This document shows positions 34,235 through 42,451 of a stretch of 64,000 nt of DNA, piece by piece. Both the position numbers and the translations under genes were made by a program. The notes under the pieces are model-generated. The model had not been told where the DNA came from, ran no database searches, and saw nothing but the letters and a program-made list of their open reading frames with translations. How positions within the stretch are numbered: the first letter of the stretch is position 1; every line of letters starts with the position of its first letter. Origin of the DNA: a bacterium (lineage in GTDB: Bacteria; Bacteroidota; Bacteroidia; Cytophagales; Cyclobacteriaceae). Location: the NCBI GenBank assembly GCA_024743255.1, contig JANSWY010000001.1:434001-498000 (forward strand), in the 5' to 3' direction.

Positions 34235-34324
34235 CATGACATTTTTTTTCCTATATGGAAACCTTTCTAAAATTGTTTTGTCAATGAGATAGTAATAAGT
34301 CAAAAACTCAAAACACTAATCAAA

Positions 34325-34915
34325 ATGAAAAGAACTATCCTAATCCTATTCGGCATTCTTTCCGCATTTGCTTGTTTTTCACAGAGACCTAAAACACTTA
34401 TTGGTAACAACCTGGAAAGTATTTCTGGCTTTGGAGGGCCCATGTTTCAGTTTACTATGATTGATGGAAAAGCAGCTGTTCTCACTGGAGGTGGCGGTGC
34501 TGTTATTATGAATAATCAAATTTATGTCGGTGGTTATGGTCTGGGAACAGTCACTACACTCAACAAGACATTGGACAATGTTGATTATGCTACCAGCTTT
34601 GAGCATGGTGGACTAATGTTCGGATACATTATTAAGCCGCAGGAAATTTTTCACATAGCGATTGGTACCAAATTAGGTTGGGGTGAAATAAACACCTGGA
34701 ACAAAGAAGATGCAGGTCTTTATGATGAGGCAGACAACATTTTTGTATTCAATCCTACTTTGGAAGGTGAAATAAATGTGACTCAGTGGTTTAAATTAAA
34801 CGCAGGAGTTGGGTTCAATAGCGTAGTTGGAGTAAGTAACGATCTTCTTTACAAGCCAATTGATTTCAATAAGCCCCAAGTATCACTATCTTTATTCTTC
34901 GGATGGTTTTACTAA
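34325..34915 (+). CDS. Secreted hypothetical protein, 196 aa, beta-barrel-like
   Basis: A signal peptide (MKRTILILFGILSAFACFS) precedes a Gly-rich sequence of alternating strands (FGGPMFQFTMIDGKAAV, MFGYIIKPQEIFHIAIG, VSLSLFFGWFY at the end). The pattern and the terminal aromatic residue resemble a small outer-membrane beta-barrel. No family is assigned. It precedes the LiaF-like gene by only 11 bp, so the two are an operon; the LytTR-type operator at 34205 suggests that the operon belongs to a LytTR regulon. Confidence 0.7.
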   Translation: MKRTILILFGILSAFACFSQRPKTLIGNNLESISGFGGPMFQFTMIDGKAAVLTGGGGAVIMNNQIYVGGYGLGTVTTLNKTLDNVDYATSFEHGGLMFGYIIKPQEIFHIAIGTKLGWGEINTWNKEDAGLYDEADNIFVFNPTLEGEINVTQWFKLNAGVGFNSVVGVSNDLLYKPIDFNKPQVSLSLFFGWFY

Positions 34916-34926
34916 TCAACTTATAA

Positions 34927-35598
34927 ATGGAAAATAGTGCGAAAAGATGGATCCTGGGTTTAATATTCATCGCCCTGGGAACACTCTTTCTTCTAGATAA
35001 CTTCGATATCATAGATTTCCGAATTCCATATTACCTATGGAGATGGGAAATGATATTCGTTTTAGTCGGGGTTATTAGCTTAATAAATGGCAATTACTCT
35101 GCCGCAATAATCTTTATTTCCATTGGAGTAACCTTCTGGATTACCAACTTCTATTCTGTCGGAATAAGGGATTTATGGCCGATTGCCCTAATTGCAGTGG
35201 GACTGAGTATTTTGATCAAGCGGAGCTCATTGGGTTCAAAAAAAAAGAGTGATTACGCGCAGGATTCCTTTGATGATGTGGCAGTATTCGCTGGAAACGA
35301 GAAAGTCATCAATACCAACAACTTCACAGGAGGTAAATTAACCAGTATTTTTGGTGGGTCAGACGTAGATCTCAGGCAATGCGAACTTCAGGAGGGAACA
35401 ACCGTGATAGATGTGTTTACCATGTTTGGAGGTTGTGAAATCAAAGTACCAGCAGATTGGACTGTGCATGTAGAAGTGACTACAATCCTTGGAGGATTTG
35501 AAGATAAAAGAAGAGAAATCGTTCAGAATGCGGATGATTCCAGAATCTTGGTAATTAAAGGATTTACCATGTTTGGTGGAGGCGAGATCAAAAATTAG
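34927..35598 (+). CDS. LiaF-like membrane protein (LiaF TM + C-terminal LiaF domain)
   Basis: The first 105 residues contain four hydrophobic helices in pairs (WILGLIFIALGTLFLLDNF, MIFVLVGVISLINGN, SAAIIFISIGVTFWI, LWPIALIAVGLSILI), typical of the LiaF/DUF5668 membrane module. The C-terminal part (about 120-223) is a beta-helix-like LiaF domain, with FGGSDVDLRQCEL, TMFGGCEIKVP, and ILGGFEDKR. LiaF proteins sense or modulate the envelope stress response. It is co-transcribed with the secreted protein upstream. Confidence 0.85.
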   Translation: MENSAKRWILGLIFIALGTLFLLDNFDIIDFRIPYYLWRWEMIFVLVGVISLINGNYSAAIIFISIGVTFWITNFYSVGIRDLWPIALIAVGLSILIKRSSLGSKKKSDYAQDSFDDVAVFAGNEKVINTNNFTGGKLTSIFGGSDVDLRQCELQEGTTVIDVFTMFGGCEIKVPADWTVHVEVTTILGGFEDKRREIVQNADDSRILVIKGFTMFGGGEIKN

Positions 35599-35652
35599 TT
35601 CTTAGTTCTTCGTTCATAGTTTTTAAGATACCACAAACGAAGAACTAAGAAC
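35598..35652. terminator. Bidirectional terminator-like long inverted repeat
   Basis: GTTCTTAGTTCTTCGTT (35598-35614) pairs perfectly over 17 bp with AACGAAGAACTAAGAAC (35636-35652) around a 21-nt loop. It lies between convergent genes and overlaps the last base of the LiaF-like gene. Its arms are themselves made of the repeated word GTTCTTA. Confidence 0.75.
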
Positions 35653-35658
35653 CAAGAA

Positions 35659-35940
35659 CTATTTAACTACTTCCACACCTTTCCAAAAGGCAACATAATT
35701 CTCAAACTTCTTAGCTAAATCACTAGCTTCAGGATAGTACCATGCTGCATCCTTGTTTTCGGAACCATCTACATTCAGAGAATAATAGCTGGCAGTTCCT
35801 TTCCATGGACATACAGTATGCGTATCACTGTCTTTGAAGAATTCCTTGTTGATGGAATCTGCTGGGAAATAGTGGTTATTTTCAATTACAATCGTATCAT
35901 CGCTCTCAGCAATGACTTGATTATTCCAGATTGCTTTCAT
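35659..35940 (-). CDS. DUF427 domain protein, 93 aa
   Basis: It is the complete size of a DUF427 protein. Characteristic are WNNQVIAESDDTIVIENNHYFP (given in parts), the acidic turn, TVCPWKGTASYYSL, and AAWYYPEASDLAKKFENYVAFW. The single Cys in CPWKG is conserved in the family. Function is unknown; it is cytoplasmic. It is transcribed alone. Confidence 0.93.
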   Translation of the reverse strand: MKAIWNNQVIAESDDTIVIENNHYFPADSINKEFFKDSDTHTVCPWKGTASYYSLNVDGSENKDAAWYYPEASDLAKKFENYVAFWKGVEVVK

Positions 35941-35992
35941 AATTCTAGTTTCATTTAGGTCTTGTCAATCACAATTTATTATACAACAAAAA

Positions 35993-36430
35993 TCACCTTT
36001 GAAGTTTCATTCTTCGTGATAAAAGTCGATCTAAAATGAATAGAAGTGTAATGAGGTTTACAAACACCAACATTGTTGAGGCATAACTGGTGGCAAAAAA
36101 CTGAGTAATTGGCTCTGCCAAATTCGGAATTTGCTCAAGAACAGGAGTTGTATCAGCTTCATTTCCGGAAACAATCAGCACTAGCGCTATCAATATCCCG
36201 GAAGTGACACCAATCCACCACTTTACCAGATTCCAGGAAGATTTTCTTTTCATGGCATGCTCATATTTCACCATGATTTTGGATTCCAGTTCCTGCGGTT
36301 CCTCCATTATAAAATTAGTCTTAATGGAATTATCCAGCAGATCCAACTCATCAAGCTCCCGCATCTCATCCGCTGAAAGCTTGTCTTTGCTGATCTCACC
36401 AGCCAGGTATTTAATGATATTCTCTTCCAT
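35993..36430 (-). CDS. Putative anti-sigma-type membrane protein, 145 aa
   Basis: It lies 18 bp downstream of an ECF sigma gene in the same operon. The acidic cytoplasmic N-terminus (about 70 residues, MEENIIKYLAGEISKDKLS) resembles the sigma-binding part of Bacteroidota anti-sigma factors, followed by two hydrophobic helices (about 70-88 and 113-135). The short exterior loop leaves little room for a sensor domain. The anti-sigma role is inferred from position and layout. Confidence 0.65.
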   Translation of the reverse strand: MEENIIKYLAGEISKDKLSADEMRELDELDLLDNSIKTNFIMEEPQELESKIMVKYEHAMKRKSSWNLVKWWIGVTSGILIALVLIVSGNEADTTPVLEQIPNLAEPITQFFATSYASTMLVFVNLITLLFILDRLLSRRMKLQR

Positions 36431-36448
36431 TTGTCTTGCAGTTCAAAT

Positions 36449-37036
36449 CTACATTAACATTTCCTGAGGGTTTGTAAGTTTTGATAATTCCTCACCCAAT
36501 TTTTTTCTCGCTCTAAAAAGTTTCACTTTAATAGTGCCCTTGTCCAATTGGGTTACTTCCATCATTTCGTCTTGAGATAACTCATCCAGGTAGTATAATG
36601 TTACCAATTGTTTCTCCTCAGGTTTCAGGCACCTCATTGCCAATCCAATCATCCGTTGCTGATCTTCTTGTGATAACAAAGATAATTGAGAAGCTGAAGT
36701 ACCTATATTATGATGTTCTCCACCAATACTTTCTTGTGGTAATTTCTTTTTTCTGATATGGCTCAATGATGCATTACTCACCACACGATAGAACCAGGTA
36801 CTGAATTTGGAATCACCACCAAACTTCTCAGGGTTTCTTGCTACTTTCAAAAAACAATCCTGTACAATCTCTTCAGCATCTTCTGTCACATTCACAATTC
36901 TGTGAGCAATGGTATAGGCATATCTCGTGTGCCGTTGTACCAATTGGGCAAACGCTTCCTTATTTCCCTTAGAGATTTCACTCATGAGGGTATTATCTGA
37001 GATGTCTGGATTCACATCACGTTTGACGCGCCTCAT
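36449..37036 (-). CDS. ECF RNA polymerase sigma factor
   Basis: Sigma-2 region: FAQLVQRHTRYAYTIAHRIV and AEEIVQDCFLKVARNPEKF; region 2.4 FSTWFYRVVSNASLSHIR; sigma-4: KPEEKQLVTLYYLDELSQDEM with a helix-turn-helix ending GTIKVKLFRARKKL. I prefer ATG 37036 (MRRVKRD); a TTG at 37045 would add three residues. A palindrome just upstream (37046-37070) probably sits in its promoter or leader. The gene downstream probably encodes its membrane-bound inhibitor. Confidence 0.92.
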   Translation of the reverse strand: MRRVKRDVNPDISDNTLMSEISKGNKEAFAQLVQRHTRYAYTIAHRIVNVTEDAEEIVQDCFLKVARNPEKFGGDSKFSTWFYRVVSNASLSHIRKKKLPQESIGGEHHNIGTSASQLSLLSQEDQQRMIGLAMRCLKPEEKQLVTLYYLDELSQDEMMEVTQLDKGTIKVKLFRARKKLGEELSKLTNPQEMLM

Positions 37037-37045
37037 GCTATTCAA

Positions 37046-37070
37046 GTTACAAAGAAATTTTTTTTGTAAC
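37046..37070. promoter_or_regulatory. 8-bp-arm palindrome upstream of the ECF sigma gene
   Basis: GTTACAAA (37046-37053) and TTTGTAAC (37063-37070) are perfect inverse complements, 9 bp apart, ending 9 bp before the sigma start codon. It lies between divergent genes, so it could control either. The dyad form suits a dimeric regulator; a leader hairpin is the alternative. Confidence 0.5.
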
Positions 37071-37126
37071 CGATTGCTACCTGGTGTAGTCCTATGGTCA
37101 ATGTTGAATTAAAAAAACTCAAAATT

Positions 37127-37459
37127 ATGCACGCAGTACCAATATTAATCGTGAGCGTATTATCTATCAGTATCGCATCTATGATAATCTTTATCAGAAA
37201 ATTCACAAATGACGAAAGAATGGCACTAATCGATAAAGGAGCAGATCCAAAACTATTTAAAGGAACAGGAGGAAATGTAGCAATGAAGTTTGGATTGCTA
37301 CTGATTGGAGCTGGAATCGGTTTATTGATCGGGAATTTCCTGGCCAATGTTTCAGGAATAGAGGAAGAAGTTGCTTACTTCTCTATGCTATTCATTTTTG
37401 GTGGACTGGGGTTATTCAGCTCACATTTACTTGAAAAAAGAGATCAGGACAAGGACTAA
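37127..37459 (+). CDS. Small membrane protein (DUF6249-like), 110 aa
   Basis: Three hydrophobic helices are present: VPILIVSVLSISIASMIIFI, MKFGLLLIGAGIGLLIGNFL, and YFSMLFIFGGLGLFSSHLL. Between the first two lies the cytoplasmic segment NDERMALIDKGADPKLF, which is typical of DUF6249-type proteins found beside ECF sigma genes. The ATG at 37127 gives a normal N-terminal helix; the frame from 37094 adds 11 polar residues. It is divergent from the ECF sigma gene and may be one of its targets. Confidence 0.75.
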   Translation: MHAVPILIVSVLSISIASMIIFIRKFTNDERMALIDKGADPKLFKGTGGNVAMKFGLLLIGAGIGLLIGNFLANVSGIEEEVAYFSMLFIFGGLGLFSSHLLEKRDQDKD

Positions 37460-37462
37460 TGC

Positions 37463-38398
37463 TCACTTCCGGGCACGATTCACTACAAGGTCAAATACAT
37501 CATTTCGTTGATAGTGCCCGGTTACATCTAATGTCATTCCTTCCTTAATCACTTCTTTTAAGTCAATCTCGGCTGTAATGATGGTTTCTTCATTAAACAC
37601 TGGTTCATGAACATAAAAGCCGTTCGGTCCAATGATGCAAGAACCGCCATTTAAAATCAAATGATCGGGATCTTCTGGTACTGAATCCCTTAATGGTAAT
37701 CCATCTGGTAAATCTTTTCTTTTCAATATTTGTCCAGCAGCAAGGACAAAACATCTTCCTTCAAAAGCATATTGCCTGCTTGCTACCTGATGCATTTCAT
37801 GAACCTTTGGCCAAACCGCCACATGAATGTCTTCACCTGAATCATGTAGTGCTTGTCGGGATAGTGGCATCCAATGTTCCCAGCAAATCAATCCACTCAA
37901 CCGACCAACCGATGTTTCACAACTCTGCAAACCAGCCCCATCGCCTTGACCGTAAACCATCTTTTCAGTATATGTCGGCATTAATTTCCGATGATGGTTC
38001 ACCATCTCTCCCTTGTTATTAATGATGACCAATGAGTTGAAAATTGTCCCATTTCCCTTTCCAGAATTAACTTTTTCATTGATTCCCATGACAATGTTGA
38101 TGCCATTTTCTTTAGCAGCGATCTTTAATGCTTTTATCTCTTCACCATCAATGCTTACACTATTCGCAAATGTCTGATAATAGATTTCTTTTACGGGTTC
38201 GTGATTCCATAAACCAGCTTCCGGACAGTAATCCAGCCAGGCTGGGTATCCACTGAGCCAGGTCTCTCCAAACACTGCTAATTCAGACCCATTCTTGCCG
38301 CATTGCTGAATCAAATCAATAGCTTTTTCGGTACTTTTAATTTTATCCAGGAACTCAGGTCCGTGTTGAACTATGGAAACAATCTTTTTATCTGACAT
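37463..38398 (-). CDS. Nitrilase-type carbon-nitrogen hydrolase
   Basis: The catalytic triad of the CN-hydrolase family is visible: Glu45 (FGETWLSGYP), Lys138 (HHRKLMPTY) and Cys172 (GLICWEHWMPL). The CWEH-x-x-PL form and the WLSGYPxW strand are typical of branch 1 nitrilases, which convert nitriles to acids or amides, more than of amidases or carbamoylases. At 311 aa it is of normal length, and it is cytoplasmic. It is transcribed alone, convergent with the small membrane protein gene (4-bp gap). The substrate cannot be told. Confidence 0.93.
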   Translation of the reverse strand: MSDKKIVSIVQHGPEFLDKIKSTEKAIDLIQQCGKNGSELAVFGETWLSGYPAWLDYCPEAGLWNHEPVKEIYYQTFANSVSIDGEEIKALKIAAKENGINIVMGINEKVNSGKGNGTIFNSLVIINNKGEMVNHHRKLMPTYTEKMVYGQGDGAGLQSCETSVGRLSGLICWEHWMPLSRQALHDSGEDIHVAVWPKVHEMHQVASRQYAFEGRCFVLAAGQILKRKDLPDGLPLRDSVPEDPDHLILNGGSCIIGPNGFYVHEPVFNEETIITAEIDLKEVIKEGMTLDVTGHYQRNDVFDLVVNRARK

Positions 38399-38461
38399 AT
38401 CTCATGAGTTAGGATTCTAAAATAGATGTATTTTAGATACTTTTAAAGAAATAAGTGTCGG

Positions 38462-39472
38462 GTGGAAGAACTTCAGGTAGTAAAGAAAAGGCTAATTATC
38501 ACAGGAATAGTTTTTGGGGTGATAGTTTCAATTGGGACCATCGGTTTCAAAATGATTGGTGGTGAGACTGCTACCTTTTTTGATGGATTCTATATGACCT
38601 TTATTACGATAACAACGATTGGTTATACCGAAGTTATCGAACTAGACAATGTAGGAAGGGCTTTTGCAATATTTGTGGCATTCACAGGCATAGGTATCCT
38701 GACTTATTTCCTTACAAATATGGCCTCTCTCTTTATTGAAGGAGATCTCATCAAGAGTAGAAAAAGAAATCAAATGGAAAAGAAAGTTGCAAGAATGGAA
38801 GGTCACTACATCGTTTGTGGTGGTGGAAGAGTTGGAGGAAATATTGCCAAAGAGCTCTCCGCAACAGATAGAGAGTTCGTAATTGCTGATATAAAAGAAG
38901 AAGTCATCAAACATGTAGATGAAATTTATGCAGACGTTCCATGCCTTGTTGGGGATTGTACCGATGATGATTTCCTGGAGTCTCTTGGAGTGGAAAGGGC
39001 CAAAGGTATATTTGTAACTACCGGAAGTGATAACATCAATCTTGTAATTTGTGTAACTGCACGTCAGCTTAATCACAATATTAAAATTGTTGCGCAAAGC
39101 AAAGACATCAATCATGTCAATAAAATGAAGAAGGTTGGTGCCAATAAGGTGATATCTCCAAGTTTTATCGGCGGTTTAAGGATGGCATCAGAGATGGTTC
39201 GCCCAACAGTAACTGACTTCCTGGATGAGATGCTGAGATCGCAGGATCATGTTTTAAGAATCGAGGAGATCGGGATTTCATCTGCTATGGTTGGCAAAAC
39301 TTTGGAGGATTTTGATCTTGAAGATTTTGATCAAACACTTGTTCTTGCCCTGAAAGAAGGTGATCGATGGATTTACAATCCTAAAAGAAATTACGAACTG
39401 CAGTCTAACAGCAGGGTCATTGTGATGACTACTCCAAAAGAACGAGCTCAGCTACAAAAGAAGTTTGGTTGA
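38462..39472 (+). CDS. Potassium channel / TrkA-domain protein with an unusual filter
   Basis: Two membrane helices (about 9-30 and 66-92) flank a pore helix and the filter TTIGYTE (51-57). An RCK/TrkA-N domain follows (about 112-230), with the Rossmann loop CGGGRVGGNIAKEL, and then a TrkA-C domain (about 255-336). This is the two-TM RCK-gated K+ channel architecture (MthK type). The filter reads GYT where most K+ channels have GYG. The start is GTG 38462 because no ATG lies before the first helix; the next ATG (residue 31) would lose helix 1. Confidence 0.92.
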   Translation: MEELQVVKKRLIITGIVFGVIVSIGTIGFKMIGGETATFFDGFYMTFITITTIGYTEVIELDNVGRAFAIFVAFTGIGILTYFLTNMASLFIEGDLIKSRKRNQMEKKVARMEGHYIVCGGGRVGGNIAKELSATDREFVIADIKEEVIKHVDEIYADVPCLVGDCTDDDFLESLGVERAKGIFVTTGSDNINLVICVTARQLNHNIKIVAQSKDINHVNKMKKVGANKVISPSFIGGLRMASEMVRPTVTDFLDEMLRSQDHVLRIEEIGISSAMVGKTLEDFDLEDFDQTLVLALKEGDRWIYNPKRNYELQSNSRVIVMTTPKERAQLQKKFG

Positions 39473-39483
39473 ATTAGAGTTTC

Positions 39484-39520
39484 GAGTCTTGAGTTAAGAA
39501 TAATTCAAAACTCAAGACTC
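39484..39520. terminator. Terminator-like inverted repeat between convergent genes
   Basis: GAGTCTTGAGTT (39484-39495) pairs perfectly with AACTCAAGACTC (39509-39520). It lies between the K+ channel gene and the convergent gene ending at 39530. Confidence 0.75.
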
Positions 39521-39529
39521 CAAATTCAA

Positions 39530-40327
39530 TTACTTCATTGACTGATTTAAATCTATTTTTTGTTCTTTATATCCAGCAGGAACCTTAAAATCAGCTAAGT
39601 TGAAAGATGCAGATTCAATGGAATTGATTGTAGTTTCTTCTGTTGCATTACCTTCACTGTACAAAGTTGTTTTCACAGGAATCCCCTCATTGAACATTGG
39701 ATTATCATTTCCCTTCCACTGAGCAAAGATTGATGCAGAAGGTACTACTGCTTCCAACCCAGAAAGATGAGTGGCGATAAGATCCAATAACTTTGGAAGC
39801 GCCTGCATTTCAGATTTCTTCACATCCAACTGTGTAAAAGAAGCAATATTGGTGACCATTAGCTTCTCACCACTTGAAACAGCTTCATACTTCACTGTAG
39901 GCCATTTTGAGATTGTCTCATTGCCTAGTTTATTGTAGGCTATGTTTCTGTTTCCTTCAATCAAAGGTTTGAATTTCTTCTTTTGCTCTTCGGGCATATT
40001 GTCATAGAAAGCCTTGATCATTAGCACGATTTGTTCCAGTTGTTTTCCCAATTCCTTCATTGTAGCCTTATCCACCACACTATATTGCTTTCTGGTGTGA
40101 TCAATGTATGTCAGAACTTCTTTGTTGGCGTCAAATAGTATTGAAGCCTCAGTTCCTTTCATATTTGTCTTTACAACAAGGCTATTCGAATTGATATAAA
40201 GTGTTGATAAGCTCACAGAACCATCACTTAGGTCTTTAGTGCTTGCAATAAGTTTCACACCTTCAGCAGCAAACATCAATGATGTAGTGAGGGAAAAAAG
40301 TATTGCTATCGAAATCTTTTTCAACAT
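39530..40327 (-). CDS. Secreted DUF4412-like protein, 265 aa
   Basis: A signal peptide (MLKKISIAILFSLTTSLMFA) is followed by beta-strand-rich sequence with the DUF4412-like pattern LYINSNSLVVKTNMKGTEAS, then ILFDANKEVLTYIDHTRKQY (a strand ending on a basic hydrophobic edge), and then a C-terminal half with IPVKTTLYSEGNATEETTI. DUF4412 proteins are periplasmic proteins of unknown function with similarity to outer-membrane lipoprotein carriers. It lies 6 bp after the lipoprotein gene upstream (40334), as one operon. Confidence 0.75.
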   Translation of the reverse strand: MLKKISIAILFSLTTSLMFAAEGVKLIASTKDLSDGSVSLSTLYINSNSLVVKTNMKGTEASILFDANKEVLTYIDHTRKQYSVVDKATMKELGKQLEQIVLMIKAFYDNMPEEQKKKFKPLIEGNRNIAYNKLGNETISKWPTVKYEAVSSGEKLMVTNIASFTQLDVKKSEMQALPKLLDLIATHLSGLEAVVPSASIFAQWKGNDNPMFNEGIPVKTTLYSEGNATEETTINSIESASFNLADFKVPAGYKEQKIDLNQSMK

Positions 40328-40333
40328 AATATT

Positions 40334-41122
40334 CTAATCAAATGAGTTAAAAGTATTCTCAGGAACAGTTTCTAATACTTCAATCTCTGTGATACTGCCC
40401 CTTCCTCTGTTACTAGCAAGAAGAATGCCACCATACTTCTGGTAATCGTCCCACGGGGTGATGAAATCCTCTGTTTCCTGAGTATTGTCCTTATAATACG
40501 CCCATTGCTTAATCAGGTTACTTCCCTGATCTACCCAGACATCATATGCATTATCAGGAGTGTCACCCACATTTTCAAATGTAAGCCTCAAAACATCACA
40601 TGGAACTCCTGTCGCTGTGGTATCCTGCTTGTGGTACTTTAACGTAACACCAGAGTCTTTTAGTTTAAACGGCATTACAATCCAATAGGCATCATTGATC
40701 CAGGCGGACTTTCCATATTGCAAATACTCCTTCAAAGAATCAATTTGAGTCATTTCCTGACCGTCTTTAAAGACCCTTCCCTTGAGACTATCAGCATTGA
40801 TATCAACAATGATTTTCAAATCGCTTTTTAGACTTTCAACTCTTGCCATTCCCGTATGTTTATCCCAAACATGCTTTCTGGATCCAAAGAAATTCCAGCA
40901 AACGTATCTGGTTTCATCCCATGCTTTTCTTCCGCCCATTGCTTCCATCACTTTGTTGGCTATTTCAATGGCCTTTTCATCTGAATTGGCTTCATTAAAT
41001 CCGGTTGCTGCTGGGTTTACCTCAGTAGGCTTTGGTGCCTGTGTCTCAGAAGTTGTTTTTGGATTTTGGCATCCAAAAGTGATAATACATACAAATAAAA
41101 GAGAGTATATGATCTGTTTCAT
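40334..41122 (-). CDS. Lipoprotein, LolA/LolB-like fold suspected, 262 aa
   Basis: The lipoprotein signal ends in TFGC (Cys18), followed by a Pro/Thr linker. The body starts with a helix AIEIANKVMEAMGGRKAWDE, then strands RYVCWNFFGSRKHVWDK and a long antiparallel series (YWIVMPFKL, CDVLRLTFENVGDTP, YDVWVDQGSNLIKQWAYY). This helix plus curved beta-sheet order suggests a LolA/outer-membrane lipoprotein-sorting-like fold; the protein at 45881 has a related pattern. Co-transcribed with the DUF4412-like gene. Confidence 0.7.
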   Translation of the reverse strand: MKQIIYSLLFVCIITFGCQNPKTTSETQAPKPTEVNPAATGFNEANSDEKAIEIANKVMEAMGGRKAWDETRYVCWNFFGSRKHVWDKHTGMARVESLKSDLKIIVDINADSLKGRVFKDGQEMTQIDSLKEYLQYGKSAWINDAYWIVMPFKLKDSGVTLKYHKQDTTATGVPCDVLRLTFENVGDTPDNAYDVWVDQGSNLIKQWAYYKDNTQETEDFITPWDDYQKYGGILLASNRGRGSITEIEVLETVPENTFNSFD

Positions 41123-41171
41123 GATTGGGAAATTGGTATTGCGACGAATATCGTCAATTTCCTAATGAATC

Positions 41172-41918
41172 TTAAGTGTTGATTGGAAGAATACTAATTA
41201 ACTCCAGGTAATCGGTTTCACAGGAATATTGATAAATACCTTGATCACCGGTAATTATTAATAATCCATCTTTTATGATGATATCATTTGCCGGATATTC
41301 CTGATAGACTCTTTCTAGTTCAGGATTAGCAGGATCAGTTATATTAAATTGATACAATCCATTTGGACCATCACAAACATACAGTCTTTGATTGCAGCCA
41401 ATACCCAAGCCTCTTGGATTATTCATTTCGATGCTATTTACCTGAGTAGGACTAGATAAATCAGTTACATCAATTACTTCCAAAACATTCAAATCTACTG
41501 GATTGCCGCAACTGGCTCCTTCACGGAGTGTTACATAAGCGAAGTTTTCATTCACAATTACCGGGTCACATCCGGTGGAATGTTCGTAGGTTGAGAGTAG
41601 TTGTGGGCTTAAAGGGTTAGCAATATCGAAGATATAAACTGCGCTTTTAGACCCAATAAATAGATTATTTCCTCTTGCAAAGATTGTTTCAATCCCAACA
41701 CCCAGGTAGATATTGTCATGAGTAACTGGAGCAGCCAAATTAATAATATCAATAGGAATTAGACTGAAATCATTTACAACATATACATAGTCATCCACGA
41801 TGGTGAAACTTGCAAGCGACCCTCCAACACTTTCTCCTTCACTGACAGTTTCCAGGGCATCTGATTCACATGAACAAATCACTGCAGCAAGCACCATAAT
41901 TTTGAGAAATTTCTTCAT
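41172..41918 (-). CDS. LVIVD-repeat beta-propeller lipoprotein, 248 aa
   Basis: The lipobox is ICSC (Cys17). The body consists of propeller blades of the LVIVD type: VYIFDIANPLSPQLLSTY, LEVIDVTDLSSPTQVNSI and LYQFNITDPANPELERVY share the D[IV][TA][DN]P..P pattern. About five blades can be counted. It starts inside the stop of the lipoprotein gene upstream (ATGA, 41915-41918). Both are presumably surface or periplasmic binding proteins; the ligand is unknown. Confidence 0.85.
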   Translation of the reverse strand: MKKFLKIMVLAAVICSCESDALETVSEGESVGGSLASFTIVDDYVYVVNDFSLIPIDIINLAAPVTHDNIYLGVGIETIFARGNNLFIGSKSAVYIFDIANPLSPQLLSTYEHSTGCDPVIVNENFAYVTLREGASCGNPVDLNVLEVIDVTDLSSPTQVNSIEMNNPRGLGIGCNQRLYVCDGPNGLYQFNITDPANPELERVYQEYPANDIIIKDGLLIITGDQGIYQYSCETDYLELISILPINT

Positions 41919-42451
41919 GGCTTAAAGCATTTTGGATCTTCCACTTCTCTTTTCTCCCATCCAATCACCACGCCTTTTTCAGGATCAACGCATTCGAAAT
42001 AAACTCCGCTTTCTGGAGGAATAAGGCCATTGTGCATGGCATTATCTAGTCTTTTTAAGATGTTAAGTTCCCGATCTTGGTTGATGGTGAACGCTACGAT
42101 ATCTGAGTAATTGTTAGCATAGATTACGCCATCTTTAATGGCTACATCATGATTTCCTGGTACATTGATAAAGAATAGATTCTGAGGTGAAGCTGGATTG
42201 GAATTATCAATTACATGAAAGCCTTCTCCCAGAATATTTACAACCAATAAGTCATTGTATGTGAAAATTTTTCCAGGGTTTCTGATTGGCCTGGAATCTG
42301 AGATGGTGATGCTTTGGGATTCCGTAATTGATCCGTAAACAGGGACGTATGCTTCAAAAGTTCCGGATGGGATTTGGCCATCAGTTGGTTCGTCATCATA
42401 ACAAGATGACAGTATGAAGCTCAGGAAAATAAAAAGTAAAAAGCGATGCAT
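41915..42451 (-). CDS. LVIVD-type lipoprotein, 178 aa, start codon inside a terminator hairpin
   Basis: The signal peptide MHRFLLFIFLSFILSSC has Cys17 as lipidation site. The body contains GEGFHVIDNSNPASPQNLFF and VPGNHDVAIKDGVIYANN, again LVIVD-type blades, but only two to three of them, so it may complete a propeller together with the product of the coupled gene downstream. The ATG (42451) lies in the 3' arm of the terminator hairpin that ends the upstream M1 gene, and the T-run encodes the Phe/Leu-rich signal peptide. No alternative start keeps the signal peptide. Confidence 0.8.
   Translation of the reverse strand: MHRFLLFIFLSFILSSCYDDEPTDGQIPSGTFEAYVPVYGSITESQSITISDSRPIRNPGKIFTYNDLLVVNILGEGFHVIDNSNPASPQNLFFINVPGNHDVAIKDGVIYANNYSDIVAFTINQDRELNILKRLDNAMHNGLIPPESGVYFECVDPEKGVVIGWEKREVEDPKCFKP

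Noticed and set aside
38642-39115. Antisense frame of 157 aa opposite the K+ channel gene.
   Set aside because: The opposite strand has complete RCK motifs; the antisense product is Cys/Tyr/Ser-rich noise.
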